DNA from: Pseudomonadota bacterium
Lineage (GTDB): Bacteria; Pseudomonadota; Gammaproteobacteria; Francisellales; Francisellaceae
Length of the DNA stretch: 36,860 nt
Reading direction: 5' to 3'
Assembly: GCA_027621155.1 (NCBI GenBank)
Contig: JAQCCA010000003.1
Location: 1-36,860, forward strand
Part shown: one piece after another, positions 1 through 8,637 of the stretch
Position numbering within the stretch: position 1 is the stretch's first letter
How the letters are laid out: each line of letters begins with the position of its first letter
Position numbers and translations under genes: made by a program
The notes under the pieces: generated by a model
Told to the model about the DNA's origin: nothing
What the model saw: the letters and a program-made list of their open reading frames with translations, nothing else
Database searches by the model: none

Positions 1-2
1 AA

Positions 3-155
3 ACATTAAATCGAGAAAAATTGCCAAAAATTACGATTTATCAAAATCTAACCTGCTGGGTAGTTACGAAATTATTTGACTTATATATCGACTACGTTCG
101 TCAAAGCAAGATTAACAACGACACAGATCAACCACAAATCTTTATGATTAAATAG
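3..155 (+). CDS. Possible 3' end of an unidentified CDS (5' truncated by window edge)
   Basis: An open frame of 50 codons runs in from the left edge and ends at TAG 153-155. The translation is mixed hydrophobic and polar, with a Leu-Phe-Asp-Leu-Tyr-Ile-Asp-Tyr stretch and a hydrophilic tail, and looks protein-like. I do not recognise the family. An open stretch of this length could also occur by chance in AT-rich DNA, and a second short open frame ends nearby, so the call is weak. It would converge on lpxK. I see nothing else in bases 1-197. Confidence 0.3.
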   Translation, partial: TLNREKLPKITIYQNLTCWVVTKLFDLYIDYVRQSKINNDTDQPQIFMIK

Positions 156-197
156 GCAAAAGAAAACCAAAAATAACTGATCAAACAAGTTTCTCTG

Positions 198-1217
198 TTA
201 GAGTTTTCCTCCCTCCTTTCCCCTCTCTAGCAGAGAGAGTTTCTGGCTTAGCGCTTCAAAAAATTCCGCTTCAATTTCAGGCAATATCGCTAAGTAATAC
301 CAATTATCTTTGGCAAATCCTTGGCATTTTACCGCATCTTTGTACGTCATAATCACAGGCTTTTCATCATCCATCGTTTTAAAATCATCAAGTGTAAAGC
401 TGTGATGATCTTTAAAGGCATGCGCCTCAACAATAAAGCCTAGATTGTTTAAGGTATTAAAAAATCGCTTAGGATTACCAATACCTGCCACAGCATAGCA
501 TGTACTCCCCTCGAACTTCAGTAATTGATCAATAGCAAATTGTTGACATGTTGCTAAACTCACTAAGCTTTGTGGCATTAACTGCATATCATATTGTGCT
601 TGATTGCCTACCTTCACCCTGCCACCACCATTGATAACCATCATATCAACTTCTTTTAAACGTGTAATCGGCTCACGCAAAGGACCTGCTGGCAGGCATA
701 GACCATTACCAAATTGACGCTGACCATCAATCACCGCAATTTCTATATCTCGATGCATTGCATAATGCTGTAAACCATCATCGCTGATAATGACATCAAC
801 TGTTTTAAGTTTCTCTTCGATATCTTGAATCGCTTCAACACGCTTAGGCGAAATAACAATCGGAATATCTTGTAGTAATTGATGCAGCATAAAAGGCTCA
901 TCACCACAGATATTTGCTGTCGTTGTCTGATCTATCATAAAAGGATAGTGCCTGGCTTTACCACCATAACCACGAGTAATAATCGCTGGATGATAGCCCC
1001 GCTTTTTTAAATACTGGCAAATGGCCTGCACCACAGGGGTTTTGCCCGTGCCACCAACAGCAATATTGCCAACGACAATCAGCGATAATTTACTGTGATA
1101 AGCATTTTTTTGTAGCTTAACTCTGCGTTTCTTAACAATGTATGAAAAAAGCCATGACAAGGGTGTTAAGATCATTGCGCGCCAAGTCTTATGCGCTGTG
1201 TACCAATCCTTTTGCAT
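198..1217 (-). CDS. lpxK: Tetraacyldisaccharide 4'-kinase LpxK
   Basis: LpxK phosphorylates the 4' position of the tetraacyl-disaccharide-1-phosphate lipid A precursor at the cytoplasmic face of the inner membrane. The protein has an N-terminal hydrophobic anchor (about residues 15-30) and then the family P-loop Gly-Gly-Thr-Gly-Lys-Thr near residues 55-60, followed by Pro. An Asp-Asp-Gly-Leu-Gln-His motif near residue 148 is also typical. At 339 residues it is normal length. I chose ATG 1217; a GTG lies one codon upstream. The start is 13 bases after the msbA stop, so the two genes form an operon. The last dozen residues (Glu-Arg-Gly-Lys-Glu-Gly-Gly-Lys) fall in a CT/AG-rich inverted repeat (about 221-238) and may be repeat-derived. 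Confidence 0.95.
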   Translation of the reverse strand: MQKDWYTAHKTWRAMILTPLSWLFSYIVKKRRVKLQKNAYHSKLSLIVVGNIAVGGTGKTPVVQAICQYLKKRGYHPAIITRGYGGKARHYPFMIDQTTTANICGDEPFMLHQLLQDIPIVISPKRVEAIQDIEEKLKTVDVIISDDGLQHYAMHRDIEIAVIDGQRQFGNGLCLPAGPLREPITRLKEVDMMVINGGGRVKVGNQAQYDMQLMPQSLVSLATCQQFAIDQLLKFEGSTCYAVAGIGNPKRFFNTLNNLGFIVEAHAFKDHHSFTLDDFKTMDDEKPVIMTYKDAVKCQGFAKDNWYYLAILPEIEAEFFEALSQKLSLLERGKEGGKL

Positions 1218-1230
1218 CACTTAGGACTCT

Positions 1231-2991
1231 TTAATGCAGCGATTGATGATAAAGCTGATAATATAAGCCGTTTTCATTTTGCAATAATGCTTTGTGACTA
1301 CCCATCTCAACAATCTCACCGCCATCCATCACCACGATCTGATCAGCGTGTTCAACCGTTGATAATCTATGGGCGACAACAAACGTCGTGCGATCTTTCA
1401 TTAAGCGCTCTAATGCCTGCTGGACGATGCGCTCAGACTCATTATCCAATGCACTGGTTGCTTCATCTAGGATTAATACCGGCGCATTTTTCAAAAGGGC
1501 TCGAGCAATTGCAACGCGTTGGCGCTGCCCACCAGATAGGCTTAGACCATTTTGACCCACTTCGGTATATAGACCTTTAGGTAACTTCTCAATAAAATCC
1601 CAAGCATTGGCTGCTTTTGCCGCTTGAATCACCTCCTCTTCACTGACCTCGCCATCACGACCGTAAGCGATGTTATGAAAGAGTGTATCATCAAACAGAT
1701 TAACGTGCTGTGACACTAGTGAAATATGACTACGCAGGTTTGCTAAAGTCAGTGATTGCATATCTTCATTATCTAGAAGGATCTGCCCCTTTGTCGGTTG
1801 GTAGAAGCGCGCTAACAAGTTCACCATCGTGGTTTTGCCACCACCCGAGCGCCCAACCAAAGCAATGGTTTGCCCAGGTTTTGCGATTAAATTAATATGT
1901 TTTAATACCACTTGCTGAGACTCTGGGTAAGAGAAGCTTAAATCTTTAAATTCAACTTGCCCTTTGACATGTGATAATTGCTTGGTACCCTTATCTTCTT
2001 CAGATTTTGCATCCAAGATCTCAAAGATATCTTCGGTTGCCGCAATCGCCTTTTGAATGGTTGAGTTAACATTAGTTAAATTTTTAATCGGTTTTAAAAT
2101 CGCCATCATGGATGCAAAAAAAGCAACGAAACCACCGGCATCAAGCCAGCCACCTTCCTTTAAGCCATAGGTTGCCACGATAAACAAAATCACCGCGATA
2201 ACAATCGCACCAATAAATTGAATGATTGGTGAAGATAAACCATCAAGCATCAAGGTTTTGATTTGCTGACGATAGGTGTAGCTTAGATTGTGATCAAACT
2301 TTTGCAGTTGATATTTTTGCCCACCAAAGACGCGGATTTCTTTGTAATTAATCAAGGCTTCTTCGGCAAAGTGTGTTACCGAGCCCATTGCTGATTGGGT
2401 ATTACGGCTATAATGGCGGAATTTTTTACTGATCCATGTGATAAAAACTGCAAGAAAAGGGGCAACAACAATCACCGTAATTGATAATTGCCAACTGGTT
2501 ACGACCATCACAATAATCAATCCAATGACAAAGGTGCCATCTTGCACAACAGTAATAATCGCTGAACCTGTCGCACTGGTTACCTGATCGACGTTATATA
2601 AAAGCTTAGAGAGTAATTTACCTGATGAGGTTTTATCATAATAATGCGCGGGCAGATCTAAAAACTTACCAAACATTCGTTTACGAAAACGATAAACAAC
2701 TTGCGCACCAAGCTTACCCATAAAAAACGATGATAAGAACGAGCCAACACCACGCAAGGTAAACAAAAGCAAAAACACCAAAGCGATGCCCTTTAAAAAC
2801 TCACCCCCTGTTGGCGTAAATCCTTTATTCAATAACGGTTTAATCAAATACATTGCATAGGCATCACACGCCGAATAGATAATACTACCAACGACAGAGA
2901 TCAATAGCAGTGGCCATAATGATCGGACTTCCCATAGTAGTCTTTTGTACAAACTATAGGTTTTCTTATTCGCATTTTCAGAAACGTGCAT
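1231..2991 (-). CDS. msbA: Lipid A export ABC transporter MsbA
   Basis: MsbA is the homodimeric ATP-driven flippase that moves core lipid A across the inner membrane. The 586-residue half-transporter has an N-terminal six-helix membrane domain (about residues 25-320) and a C-terminal ATPase domain. That domain carries Walker A (Gly-Arg-Ser-Gly-Gly-Gly-Lys-Thr-Thr, 380-388), signature Leu-Ser-Gly-Gly-Gln (485-489), Walker B Leu-Ile-Leu-Asp-Glu (506-510) and switch His541. Length and the immediately following lpxK fit MsbA better than other exporters of this class. It is transcribed divergently from cca. Only a weak purine-rich ribosome-binding site precedes the ATG. Confidence 0.95.
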   Translation of the reverse strand: MHVSENANKKTYSLYKRLLWEVRSLWPLLLISVVGSIIYSACDAYAMYLIKPLLNKGFTPTGGEFLKGIALVFLLLFTLRGVGSFLSSFFMGKLGAQVVYRFRKRMFGKFLDLPAHYYDKTSSGKLLSKLLYNVDQVTSATGSAIITVVQDGTFVIGLIIVMVVTSWQLSITVIVVAPFLAVFITWISKKFRHYSRNTQSAMGSVTHFAEEALINYKEIRVFGGQKYQLQKFDHNLSYTYRQQIKTLMLDGLSSPIIQFIGAIVIAVILFIVATYGLKEGGWLDAGGFVAFFASMMAILKPIKNLTNVNSTIQKAIAATEDIFEILDAKSEEDKGTKQLSHVKGQVEFKDLSFSYPESQQVVLKHINLIAKPGQTIALVGRSGGGKTTMVNLLARFYQPTKGQILLDNEDMQSLTLANLRSHISLVSQHVNLFDDTLFHNIAYGRDGEVSEEEVIQAAKAANAWDFIEKLPKGLYTEVGQNGLSLSGGQRQRVAIARALLKNAPVLILDEATSALDNESERIVQQALERLMKDRTTFVVAHRLSTVEHADQIVVMDGGEIVEMGSHKALLQNENGLYYQLYHQSLH

Positions 2992-3089
2992 ATTTTTATC
3001 TTTATTTTATTTAAGAAGCCAAATTGTCACAGAGTTTACCTAAATTTACTGATAACATAAAGAATAAGCTCGCTTAAGCTACAATAAAC

Positions 3090-4211
3090 ATGCAAACGTA
3101 TTTAGTCGGCGGCGCTGTCCGCGATCAATTATTGGACCTCCCTGTCGAGGATCATGACTGGCTTGTGATTAATGCCAAGCCATTAGACATGCTAAAGCTT
3201 GGGTTTATTCAGGTTGGTAAGAATTTCCCCGTGTTTTTGCATCCTGAAACACATGAGGAATATGCACTAGCGCGCACGGAAATTAAAACAGGTCGTGGCT
3301 ATCAAGCCTTTACGTTTAACACGAATGAAGTGTCATTGATTGAAGATTTAAAGCGGCGAGATCTCACGATTAACGCCATGGCAATTGATGAAAATGGGCA
3401 ACTACACGATCCTTTTAATGGTCAAGAAGATATCAAAAACAAAAAGCTTCGTCATGTTAGTGATGCTTTTTGTGAGGATCCTTTGCGCGTGCTGCGTGTT
3501 GCACGCTTTACTGCCAAGCTTCATTACCTTGGATTTACCGTTGCTGATGAAACGTTGAAACTTATGCACGCCATTATTGCTAATAACGAGCTTGAAGCAT
3601 TATCTCACGAGCGCATTTTGCAAGAGTTTGCGCGCGCATTGAACACGCCAAACTTCGAGGTTTTCTTATCGACATTGCAACAATTAGGTGCCTTTGAACA
3701 TATTCTTAAGCCCTTACAAACATTAGCTATAAGTAGACTTAAACCATTATTAGATGCAATTCAATTACAATGTAAAAATCATGACATTTTGTTTGCTCTA
3801 TTGTTGGTGCATTTAGACAGCGAGCAAGCACTTATAGAGGTATTGAATGAGCTTAAACCGCCGAAAAGCACGCAAACACTCAGCCTTAGACTTTATCGTC
3901 ATCATAGGTTTTTCAGCACATTACAACAGTACTCAGAAAAAGATATTTTAAAAGCATTCAAGGCAATTGATGCACTGCGCAATAAATCAGCATTTAATGA
4001 TTTTCAAATAGCACTAAGACATCTTTATCAAAACTCAGCGCATGCCATATTAAATATATCCTTGAGTGACCAAATTCAAAAAGCGTTAACCGAATATGAC
4101 TATGGTTTAGCACTGAAAAATATTCGCAATAAGCAAACGATTGCCAAAACGGTGATGAAGCTACAGTTACAGCTGATCAATGAAATAATCAAGAGCGACT
4201 TACCAAATTAA
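3090..4211 (+). CDS. cca: CCA-adding tRNA nucleotidyltransferase, HD domain missing
   Basis: Cca adds or repairs the 3' CCA end of tRNA. The head matches class II enzymes: nucleotide-binding Gly-Gly-Ala-Val-Arg-Asp (7-12), the metal pair Asp21 and Asp23, Arg-Arg-Asp (90-92), and a Glu-Asp-Pro-Leu-Arg-Val-Leu-Arg-Val-Ala-Arg block (130-140). E. coli Cca has about 412 residues with a C-terminal HD phosphohydrolase domain. This one has 373, and the corresponding region shows no His-Asp motif, so phosphatase/phosphodiesterase activities are probably absent. The first residues match E. coli Cca, which fixes the start. There is no Shine-Dalgarno sequence, and a TACAAT hexamer (3080-3085) ends only four bases before the ATG, so the mRNA may be leaderless. 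Confidence 0.92.
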   Translation: MQTYLVGGAVRDQLLDLPVEDHDWLVINAKPLDMLKLGFIQVGKNFPVFLHPETHEEYALARTEIKTGRGYQAFTFNTNEVSLIEDLKRRDLTINAMAIDENGQLHDPFNGQEDIKNKKLRHVSDAFCEDPLRVLRVARFTAKLHYLGFTVADETLKLMHAIIANNELEALSHERILQEFARALNTPNFEVFLSTLQQLGAFEHILKPLQTLAISRLKPLLDAIQLQCKNHDILFALLLVHLDSEQALIEVLNELKPPKSTQTLSLRLYRHHRFFSTLQQYSEKDILKAFKAIDALRNKSAFNDFQIALRHLYQNSAHAILNISLSDQIQKALTEYDYGLALKNIRNKQTIAKTVMKLQLQLINEIIKSDLPN

Positions 4212-4219
4212 GTGAAAAT

Positions 4220-4236
4220 AAAGCCTTCGCTTTTTT
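4220..4236 (+). terminator. Probable rho-independent terminator after cca
   Basis: A short hairpin (AAAGC, loop CTTC, GCTTT) is followed by a run of T, nine bases after the cca stop codon. The stem is only five base pairs, so strength is uncertain. It would separate cca from the nrd operon. Confidence 0.45.
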
Positions 4237-4247
4237 ACGCTAAAAAC

Positions 4248-4255
4248 TATAGAAT
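4248..4255 (+). promoter_or_regulatory. Candidate -10 element for the B12 riboswitch-nrdAB transcript
   Basis: TATAGAAT contains the hexamer TAGAAT at 4250-4255. Transcription would start near 4262, about ten bases before the first helix of the riboswitch, which is the expected geometry. No convincing -35 hexamer is visible, so this is tentative. Confidence 0.3.
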
Positions 4256-4271
4256 CCTATCTTACACATCG

Positions 4272-4472
4272 CTAATGGTTTGCGCGAATTTGCGCAACGC
4301 AAGAGGGAATCTGGTGTAACTCCAGAGCTGGCCCGCAGCGGTAATTGGAAACGAACGATACACATTGATTCTTAATCTCTGGGAGTCAATGAAACGCACT
4401 GATTGAAACAATTGGGAAGCAGTATCTAGTAGGTGTTTAAACGCGTCCATAAGCCCGAATATCTGCCATTGG
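4272..4472 (+). promoter_or_regulatory. Cobalamin (AdoCbl) riboswitch upstream of nrdA
   Basis: The stretch has the ordered landmarks of the B12 riboswitch. A closing stem pairs 4272-4278 (CTAATGG) with 4466-4472 (CCATTGG). Next come GAGGGAATCTGGTG, AACTCC, then GAGCTGGCCCGCAGCGGTAA near 4325-4344. CGCACTG lies at 4394-4400, TGGGAAGC at 4413-4420, and the 3' B12 box AAGCCCGAATATCTGCCA at 4450-4467. It sits about 170 bases before the nrdA start. In known cases AdoCbl binding lowers expression of the downstream gene. The expression platform is probably in 4473-4639. I see no strong terminator there, and a TCCTT (near 4590) could pair with the nrdA ribosome-binding site GAGGA, which would favour translational control. 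That last point is inference. Confidence 0.88.
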
Positions 4473-4639
4473 TTAATTGATTTATATGTTAAAAAAGCTT
4501 TCGTGGAACAAAGCACACATAGAGTAAAGATACTTGATATTGGTTAATAAACAATAATCAATAGCAACACATTTCTTGCTAACTTATGTCCTTGTTCCCG
4601 ATTGCTTAGTTTAAATTAATCGCGGATAGAGGATAAAAA

Positions 4640-6928
4640 ATGAATGTAAATGTCACCAAACGCTCAGGACGTTTAGAGCCTGTTAATCTGGATAAAATTC
4701 ATCGCGTGATCACTTGGGCTGCTGAAGGTTTAGAGAATGTATCTGTTTCTCAAGTTGAGCTGCAATCGCATATTCAATTATATGAAGGCATGAAAACAGC
4801 GGATATTCAGGCGATTATTATCAAAACGGCTGCTGATTTAATCTCTGAAGAAACACCTGATTATCAATATATGGCAGCGCGCTTAGCGATCTTTCATTTG
4901 CGTAAATTAGCTTATGGCGAATTTGAACCGCCGCATTTATATGATCATGTTAAAACACTGGTCAAAGCAAAAAAATATGATAGTCATTTACTTGATGACT
5001 ATTCTCGTGCTGAGTTCGAGCAAATGAATACGCATATTGATCATTGGCGTGATATGAACTTCACCTATGCTGCGGTGAATCAAATGCAAGGCAAATATCT
5101 TGTGCAAAATCGCGTTACTGGCAAGATATACGAAACACCACAAATGCTTTATATGCTGGTGAGTGCTTGTTTGTTTTCAGAGCATAACAAAGCAACACGC
5201 ATGCAATATGTGCTTAATTTTTATGATGCGATTAGTCAATTTAAGCTCTCTCTACCCACCCCAATTATGGCAGGAGTACGCACACCGACACGACAATTTA
5301 GCTCATGCGTGCTTATTGATACCGATGATAGCTTAGATTCAATCAATGCCTCCGCATCGGCAATTGTCAAGTACGTCTCACAGCGCGCAGGTATTGGCAT
5401 TAATGCCGGCAAAATCCGCGCATTAGGTAGTGAGATTCGTCAAGGTGAAGCACTACACACTGGCTGCATTCCATTTTATAAACATTTCCAAACGGCAGTT
5501 AAATCATGCTCACAAGGGGGTGTGCGTGGTGGTGCGGCTACCTTGTTTTACCCACTGTGGCATTTAGAGGTTGAGTCTCTCTTAGTGCTTAAAAATAACC
5601 GTGGGGTCGAGGATAACCGCATCCGCCACTTAGATTATGGTGTGCAAATCAATCGCTTAATGTACCAACGCTTAATCGAACAAAAGGATATCACATTGTT
5701 TAGCCCCAGTGATGTACCTGGATTATATGATGCTTTTTTTGCTGATCAAAGTGAGTTTGAGAAGCTTTATATTGCTGCAGAAAACACACCCAATATCCGC
5801 AGAAAAACGCTTAAAGCAAGCGAGCTTTTCGCCCTTTTAATGCAGGAGCGTGCGCAAACTGGGCGTATTTACATTCAAAACGTTGATCATTGCAATACGC
5901 ATTCAGCATTTAATGCGCAACTTGCACCGATTAAACAATCTAATTTATGTATGGAGATTACCTTACCCACCAAACCACTTGAGCATATTTTTGATGAAAA
6001 TGGTGAGATTGCACTATGTACTTTATCCGCATTTAATTTAGGCACCATTGACTCTCTTGATGAGCTAGCGTCTTTAGCCACTTTAATTGTCACGGCCTTA
6101 GATCATCTATTAGATTATCAAAACTATCCATTAGCATCGGCTGAAATTCCCGCAAAAGCGCGCCGCAGTTTAGGGGTTGGCGTCATTAACTTTGCTTATT
6201 ACTTGGCTAAAAATCATGTCAAATATAGTGATGGCAGTGCCAATAAGCTAACACATCAAACTTTTGAAGCTATTCAATATTATCTACTTAAAGCATCCAA
6301 TCAGTTAGCCAAAGAAAAAGGCGTTTGCACATACTTCAACGAAACAAGCTATGCCCAAGGATTGCTCCCCATTGATCACTATAAGAAAAGTATCGATGGG
6401 TTTGCTGATTTTTCACTGCAATATGACTGGGAAGCCTTACGCCAAGACATTCAACAACATGGCTTACGCAACTCCACCTTAAGTGCGATCATGCCATCAG
6501 AAACCTCCTCACAAATATCCAACGCCACTAATGGTATTGAACCACCACGTGGTTTGGTCTCGATCAAACAAAGCAAAGACGGGGTATTAAAACAGGTCGT
6601 GCCTGAGATTCAGCGTTTAAAATCTCAATATGAGTTGTTATGGCAAATGCCTAATAATACCGGTTATTTACAGCTATGCGCGATTATTCAGAAATTTATC
6701 GATCAATCAATTTCTGCTAATACCAACTATGATCCACTTAAATTTAATGATCAAAAAGTGCCAATGCAAACATTGATGTCTGATTTATTAATCGCTTATA
6801 AATATGGTTTAAAAACGCTTTACTATCACAACACACGCGATCATGCCAAAGAAAGCAAAGAGCCAACTAATCATACAATCGAGATAGCAGATATCGACGA
6901 ATGCGAATCAGGGGCATGTAAAATATGA
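4640..6928 (+). CDS. nrdA: Class Ia ribonucleoside-diphosphate reductase, alpha subunit
   Basis: NrdA is the catalytic subunit that reduces ribonucleoside diphosphates to deoxyribonucleotides. At 762 residues it is almost collinear with E. coli NrdA (761). It has an N-terminal ATP-cone (about 1-95), active-site Cys223 and Cys460, the thiyl-radical Cys437 flanked by Asn435 and Glu439, and the C-terminal shuttle pair Cys755/Cys760 in Cys-Glu-Ser-Gly-Ala-Cys-Lys-Ile. All catalytic residues are present. A ribosome-binding site GAGGAT lies seven bases before the ATG. The gene overlaps nrdB by four bases (ATGA), indicating translational coupling. The upstream B12 riboswitch should repress it when cobalamin is plentiful. 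Confidence 0.97.
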   Translation: MNVNVTKRSGRLEPVNLDKIHRVITWAAEGLENVSVSQVELQSHIQLYEGMKTADIQAIIIKTAADLISEETPDYQYMAARLAIFHLRKLAYGEFEPPHLYDHVKTLVKAKKYDSHLLDDYSRAEFEQMNTHIDHWRDMNFTYAAVNQMQGKYLVQNRVTGKIYETPQMLYMLVSACLFSEHNKATRMQYVLNFYDAISQFKLSLPTPIMAGVRTPTRQFSSCVLIDTDDSLDSINASASAIVKYVSQRAGIGINAGKIRALGSEIRQGEALHTGCIPFYKHFQTAVKSCSQGGVRGGAATLFYPLWHLEVESLLVLKNNRGVEDNRIRHLDYGVQINRLMYQRLIEQKDITLFSPSDVPGLYDAFFADQSEFEKLYIAAENTPNIRRKTLKASELFALLMQERAQTGRIYIQNVDHCNTHSAFNAQLAPIKQSNLCMEITLPTKPLEHIFDENGEIALCTLSAFNLGTIDSLDELASLATLIVTALDHLLDYQNYPLASAEIPAKARRSLGVGVINFAYYLAKNHVKYSDGSANKLTHQTFEAIQYYLLKASNQLAKEKGVCTYFNETSYAQGLLPIDHYKKSIDGFADFSLQYDWEALRQDIQQHGLRNSTLSAIMPSETSSQISNATNGIEPPRGLVSIKQSKDGVLKQVVPEIQRLKSQYELLWQMPNNTGYLQLCAIIQKFIDQSISANTNYDPLKFNDQKVPMQTLMSDLLIAYKYGLKTLYYHNTRDHAKESKEPTNHTIEIADIDECESGACKI

Positions 6929-8076
6929 CACAAAGTTACCATTACTCGACCTTTCAAACGACATCAAATAACCAACTGCATGAACCAATGTTTTTTGGCA
7001 CATCAGTTAATGTCTCACGCTTTGATCAACAAAAGCACCCTATTTTTGAACGCTTGATTGAAAAGCAGCTGTCTTTTTTCTGGCGTCCTGAGGAGATTGA
7101 TTTAAGTCGCGATCGTGTTGATTTTCAAAAGTTCAATGCCATTGAAAAGCACATTTTTTTATCTAATCTACAATACCAAACCTTGTTAGACTCAGTGCAA
7201 GGACGCAGTCCAAATATTGCGTTTTTACCGCTTGTCTCGCTACCTGAACTTGAAACGTGGATTGAAACCTGGAGCTTCTTTGAGACAATTCATAGCCGCT
7301 CATACACACATATGGTGCGATCACTTATGGATGATCCAAGCCCTGTATTTAATGCCATTGTTGATAATCCTGAGATCAGAAAACGCGCTGAAAACATTAC
7401 CTATTATTACGATCAGCTGATTATGCAAACACAGCTGTTACAAACACAAGGCACTGGAAGCTATCACATTGATGGTAAAATCATTGAAGTAAGTCAACAG
7501 AGCATTAAAAAAGCACTTTACTTGGCTCTGCATGCTGTTAATGCCCTTGAAGCCATCCGCTTTTATGTCAGCTTTGCCTGCACGTTTGCCTTTTCCGAGC
7601 AGAAGAAACTTGAAGGCTGTGGCAAAATTATGAAGCTGATTGCGCGCGATGAATCGGTGCATTTAACAAGCACTCAGCATATGATTAATATCATTCTCTC
7701 AGGCAAAGATGGCGATCCTGAGTTAACCGAGATTGCTCACAATCTACATGATGAAGCGCAAGCGATTTTCAAAGAAGCCATCGCACAAGAGAAAGCATGG
7801 GCAAAGTATCTGTTTTCACAAGGCTCTATACTGGGATTAAATGAGCAAATCCTTTGTCAATATATTGACTACTTAGCCAAAGAGCGTATGCAAGCTGTAG
7901 GACTTAATACCGATGATATTATCGCGCCCAAAGGCAATCCCATACCGTGGATTAATCATTATCTTAACTCAGATAACGTCCAAGTCGCACCACAAGAAAC
8001 CGAGATTAGCTCGTATCTTGTCGGTCAAATAGATAGTAATGTTGCTGATAATGCCTTTAGTGGTTTTGAACTATAA
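6925..8076 (+). CDS. nrdB: Class Ia ribonucleoside-diphosphate reductase, beta subunit
   Basis: NrdB houses the diiron-tyrosyl radical cofactor that starts catalysis in NrdA. The 383-residue protein has the radical tyrosine Tyr127 in Ser-Arg-Ser-Tyr-Thr-His (E. coli Tyr122). Iron ligands at Asp89, Glu120 and His123 are spaced exactly as in E. coli, and the later Glu/His ligands lie in Ala-Arg-Asp-Glu-Ser-Val-His. The tyrosine marks it as a canonical class Ia/b beta subunit rather than a radical-less class Ic protein. It overlaps nrdA by four bases and is followed two bases later by a ferredoxin gene thought to maintain its cofactor. Confidence 0.97.
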   Translation: MTQSYHYSTFQTTSNNQLHEPMFFGTSVNVSRFDQQKHPIFERLIEKQLSFFWRPEEIDLSRDRVDFQKFNAIEKHIFLSNLQYQTLLDSVQGRSPNIAFLPLVSLPELETWIETWSFFETIHSRSYTHMVRSLMDDPSPVFNAIVDNPEIRKRAENITYYYDQLIMQTQLLQTQGTGSYHIDGKIIEVSQQSIKKALYLALHAVNALEAIRFYVSFACTFAFSEQKKLEGCGKIMKLIARDESVHLTSTQHMINIILSGKDGDPELTEIAHNLHDEAQAIFKEAIAQEKAWAKYLFSQGSILGLNEQILCQYIDYLAKERMQAVGLNTDDIIAPKGNPIPWINHYLNSDNVQVAPQETEISSYLVGQIDSNVADNAFSGFEL

Positions 8077-8078
8077 CA

Positions 8079-8306
8079 ATGGTTCGTATTAAGCTTAATG
8101 ATCAAATTATAACGATTGATAATAATGAATTAACGATACTTGAATATCTTGAACAACAAGGCATTGCTGCCAACTTTCAGTGCCGCAATGGCGTGTGCGG
8201 TACTTGTCGCTGTCAATTAATCTCAGGGGATATCCAATACATCAAAGAACCATTGGCTTTTATTAAAGACGATGAGGTGCTTATTTGTATTGCTAGAACT
8301 CAGTAA
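8079..8306 (+). CDS. 2Fe-2S ferredoxin (YfaE type) for NrdB cofactor maintenance
   Basis: This 75-residue plant-type ferredoxin has cluster ligands Cys35, Cys40, Cys43 and Cys70 in the pattern Cys-Arg-Asn-Gly-Val-Cys-Gly-Thr-Cys-Arg. Its size and position directly after nrdB match E. coli YfaE, which supplies electrons to rebuild the diferric-tyrosyl radical of NrdB. The ATG is two bases after the nrdB stop, so it is the third gene of the nrd operon. The family assignment is firm; the partner is inferred from position. Confidence 0.93.
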   Translation: MVRIKLNDQIITIDNNELTILEYLEQQGIAANFQCRNGVCGTCRCQLISGDIQYIKEPLAFIKDDEVLICIARTQ

Positions 8307-8309
8307 TAC

Positions 8310-8414
8310 TTAACGCCCAATATGTGCAAGGCGTTTGCCTGATTTCAAATTTTGTTCTATTTGCTCTAATGAAACCCCTTTTGTTTCAGGTACAAAGAAT
8401 TTAGTAAAGTGATG
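8310..8414 (-). pseudogene. Remnant: C-terminus of a sugar-porter MFS transporter
   Basis: Reading leftward to a TAA at 8310-8312, the frame encodes the signature end of sugar-porter family MFS proteins, Phe-Val-Pro-Glu-Thr-Lys-Gly followed by a Leu-Glu-Gln-Ile-Glu stretch and a hydrophilic tail. Upstream it meets an in-frame TAG after about 34 codons and then sequence belonging to another remnant on the opposite strand. All twelve membrane helices are missing. It is a decayed fragment, not a functional gene. Confidence 0.7.
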
Positions 8415-8637
8415 TACCACCTACCCAGGCTTACAGTTATACACCGCAAACTTTTTAAGCGACTGTAATGGCAAGTATGATGAAATATACCAACCATATT
8501 GCGCTGTCTGCTTAGAAACACATGACTATCCCGATGCGCCAAATCATGCTGATTTTCCAAGTATTATCACACCGGCGCATCACTTAAGGAAACATAGCAG
8601 CCGTTATGTATTTTCAACTGCTTTAGCAAAAACATAA
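8413..8637 (+). pseudogene. galM: Remnant: C-terminus of aldose 1-epimerase (galactose mutarotase)
   Basis: A 74-codon frame between TGA 8410-8412 and TAA 8635-8637 reads like the end of GalM. It begins Pro-Gly-Leu-Gln-Leu-Tyr-Thr-Ala-Asn-Phe-Leu, continues to Cys-Leu-Glu-Thr with the catalytic-type Glu, and then Pro-Asp-Ala-Pro-Asn-His and Phe-Pro-Ser-Ile-Ile. There is no start region, and the first three quarters of the protein are missing. Its tail overlaps the 3' end of the convergent MFS gene. Together with the adjacent sugar-porter remnant it points to a lost sugar-uptake and mutarotase locus. Confidence 0.72.

Noticed and set aside
4262-4516. Open frame of 84 codons on the minus strand
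   Set aside because: It lies across the cobalamin riboswitch, which explains the conserved sequence; the translation is not protein-like and it has no ribosome-binding site.
8366-8560. Open frame of 64 codons on the minus strand between the ferredoxin and MFS genes
   Set aside because: It is out of frame with both recognisable remnants (sugar-porter tail and galM tail) and matches neither family.
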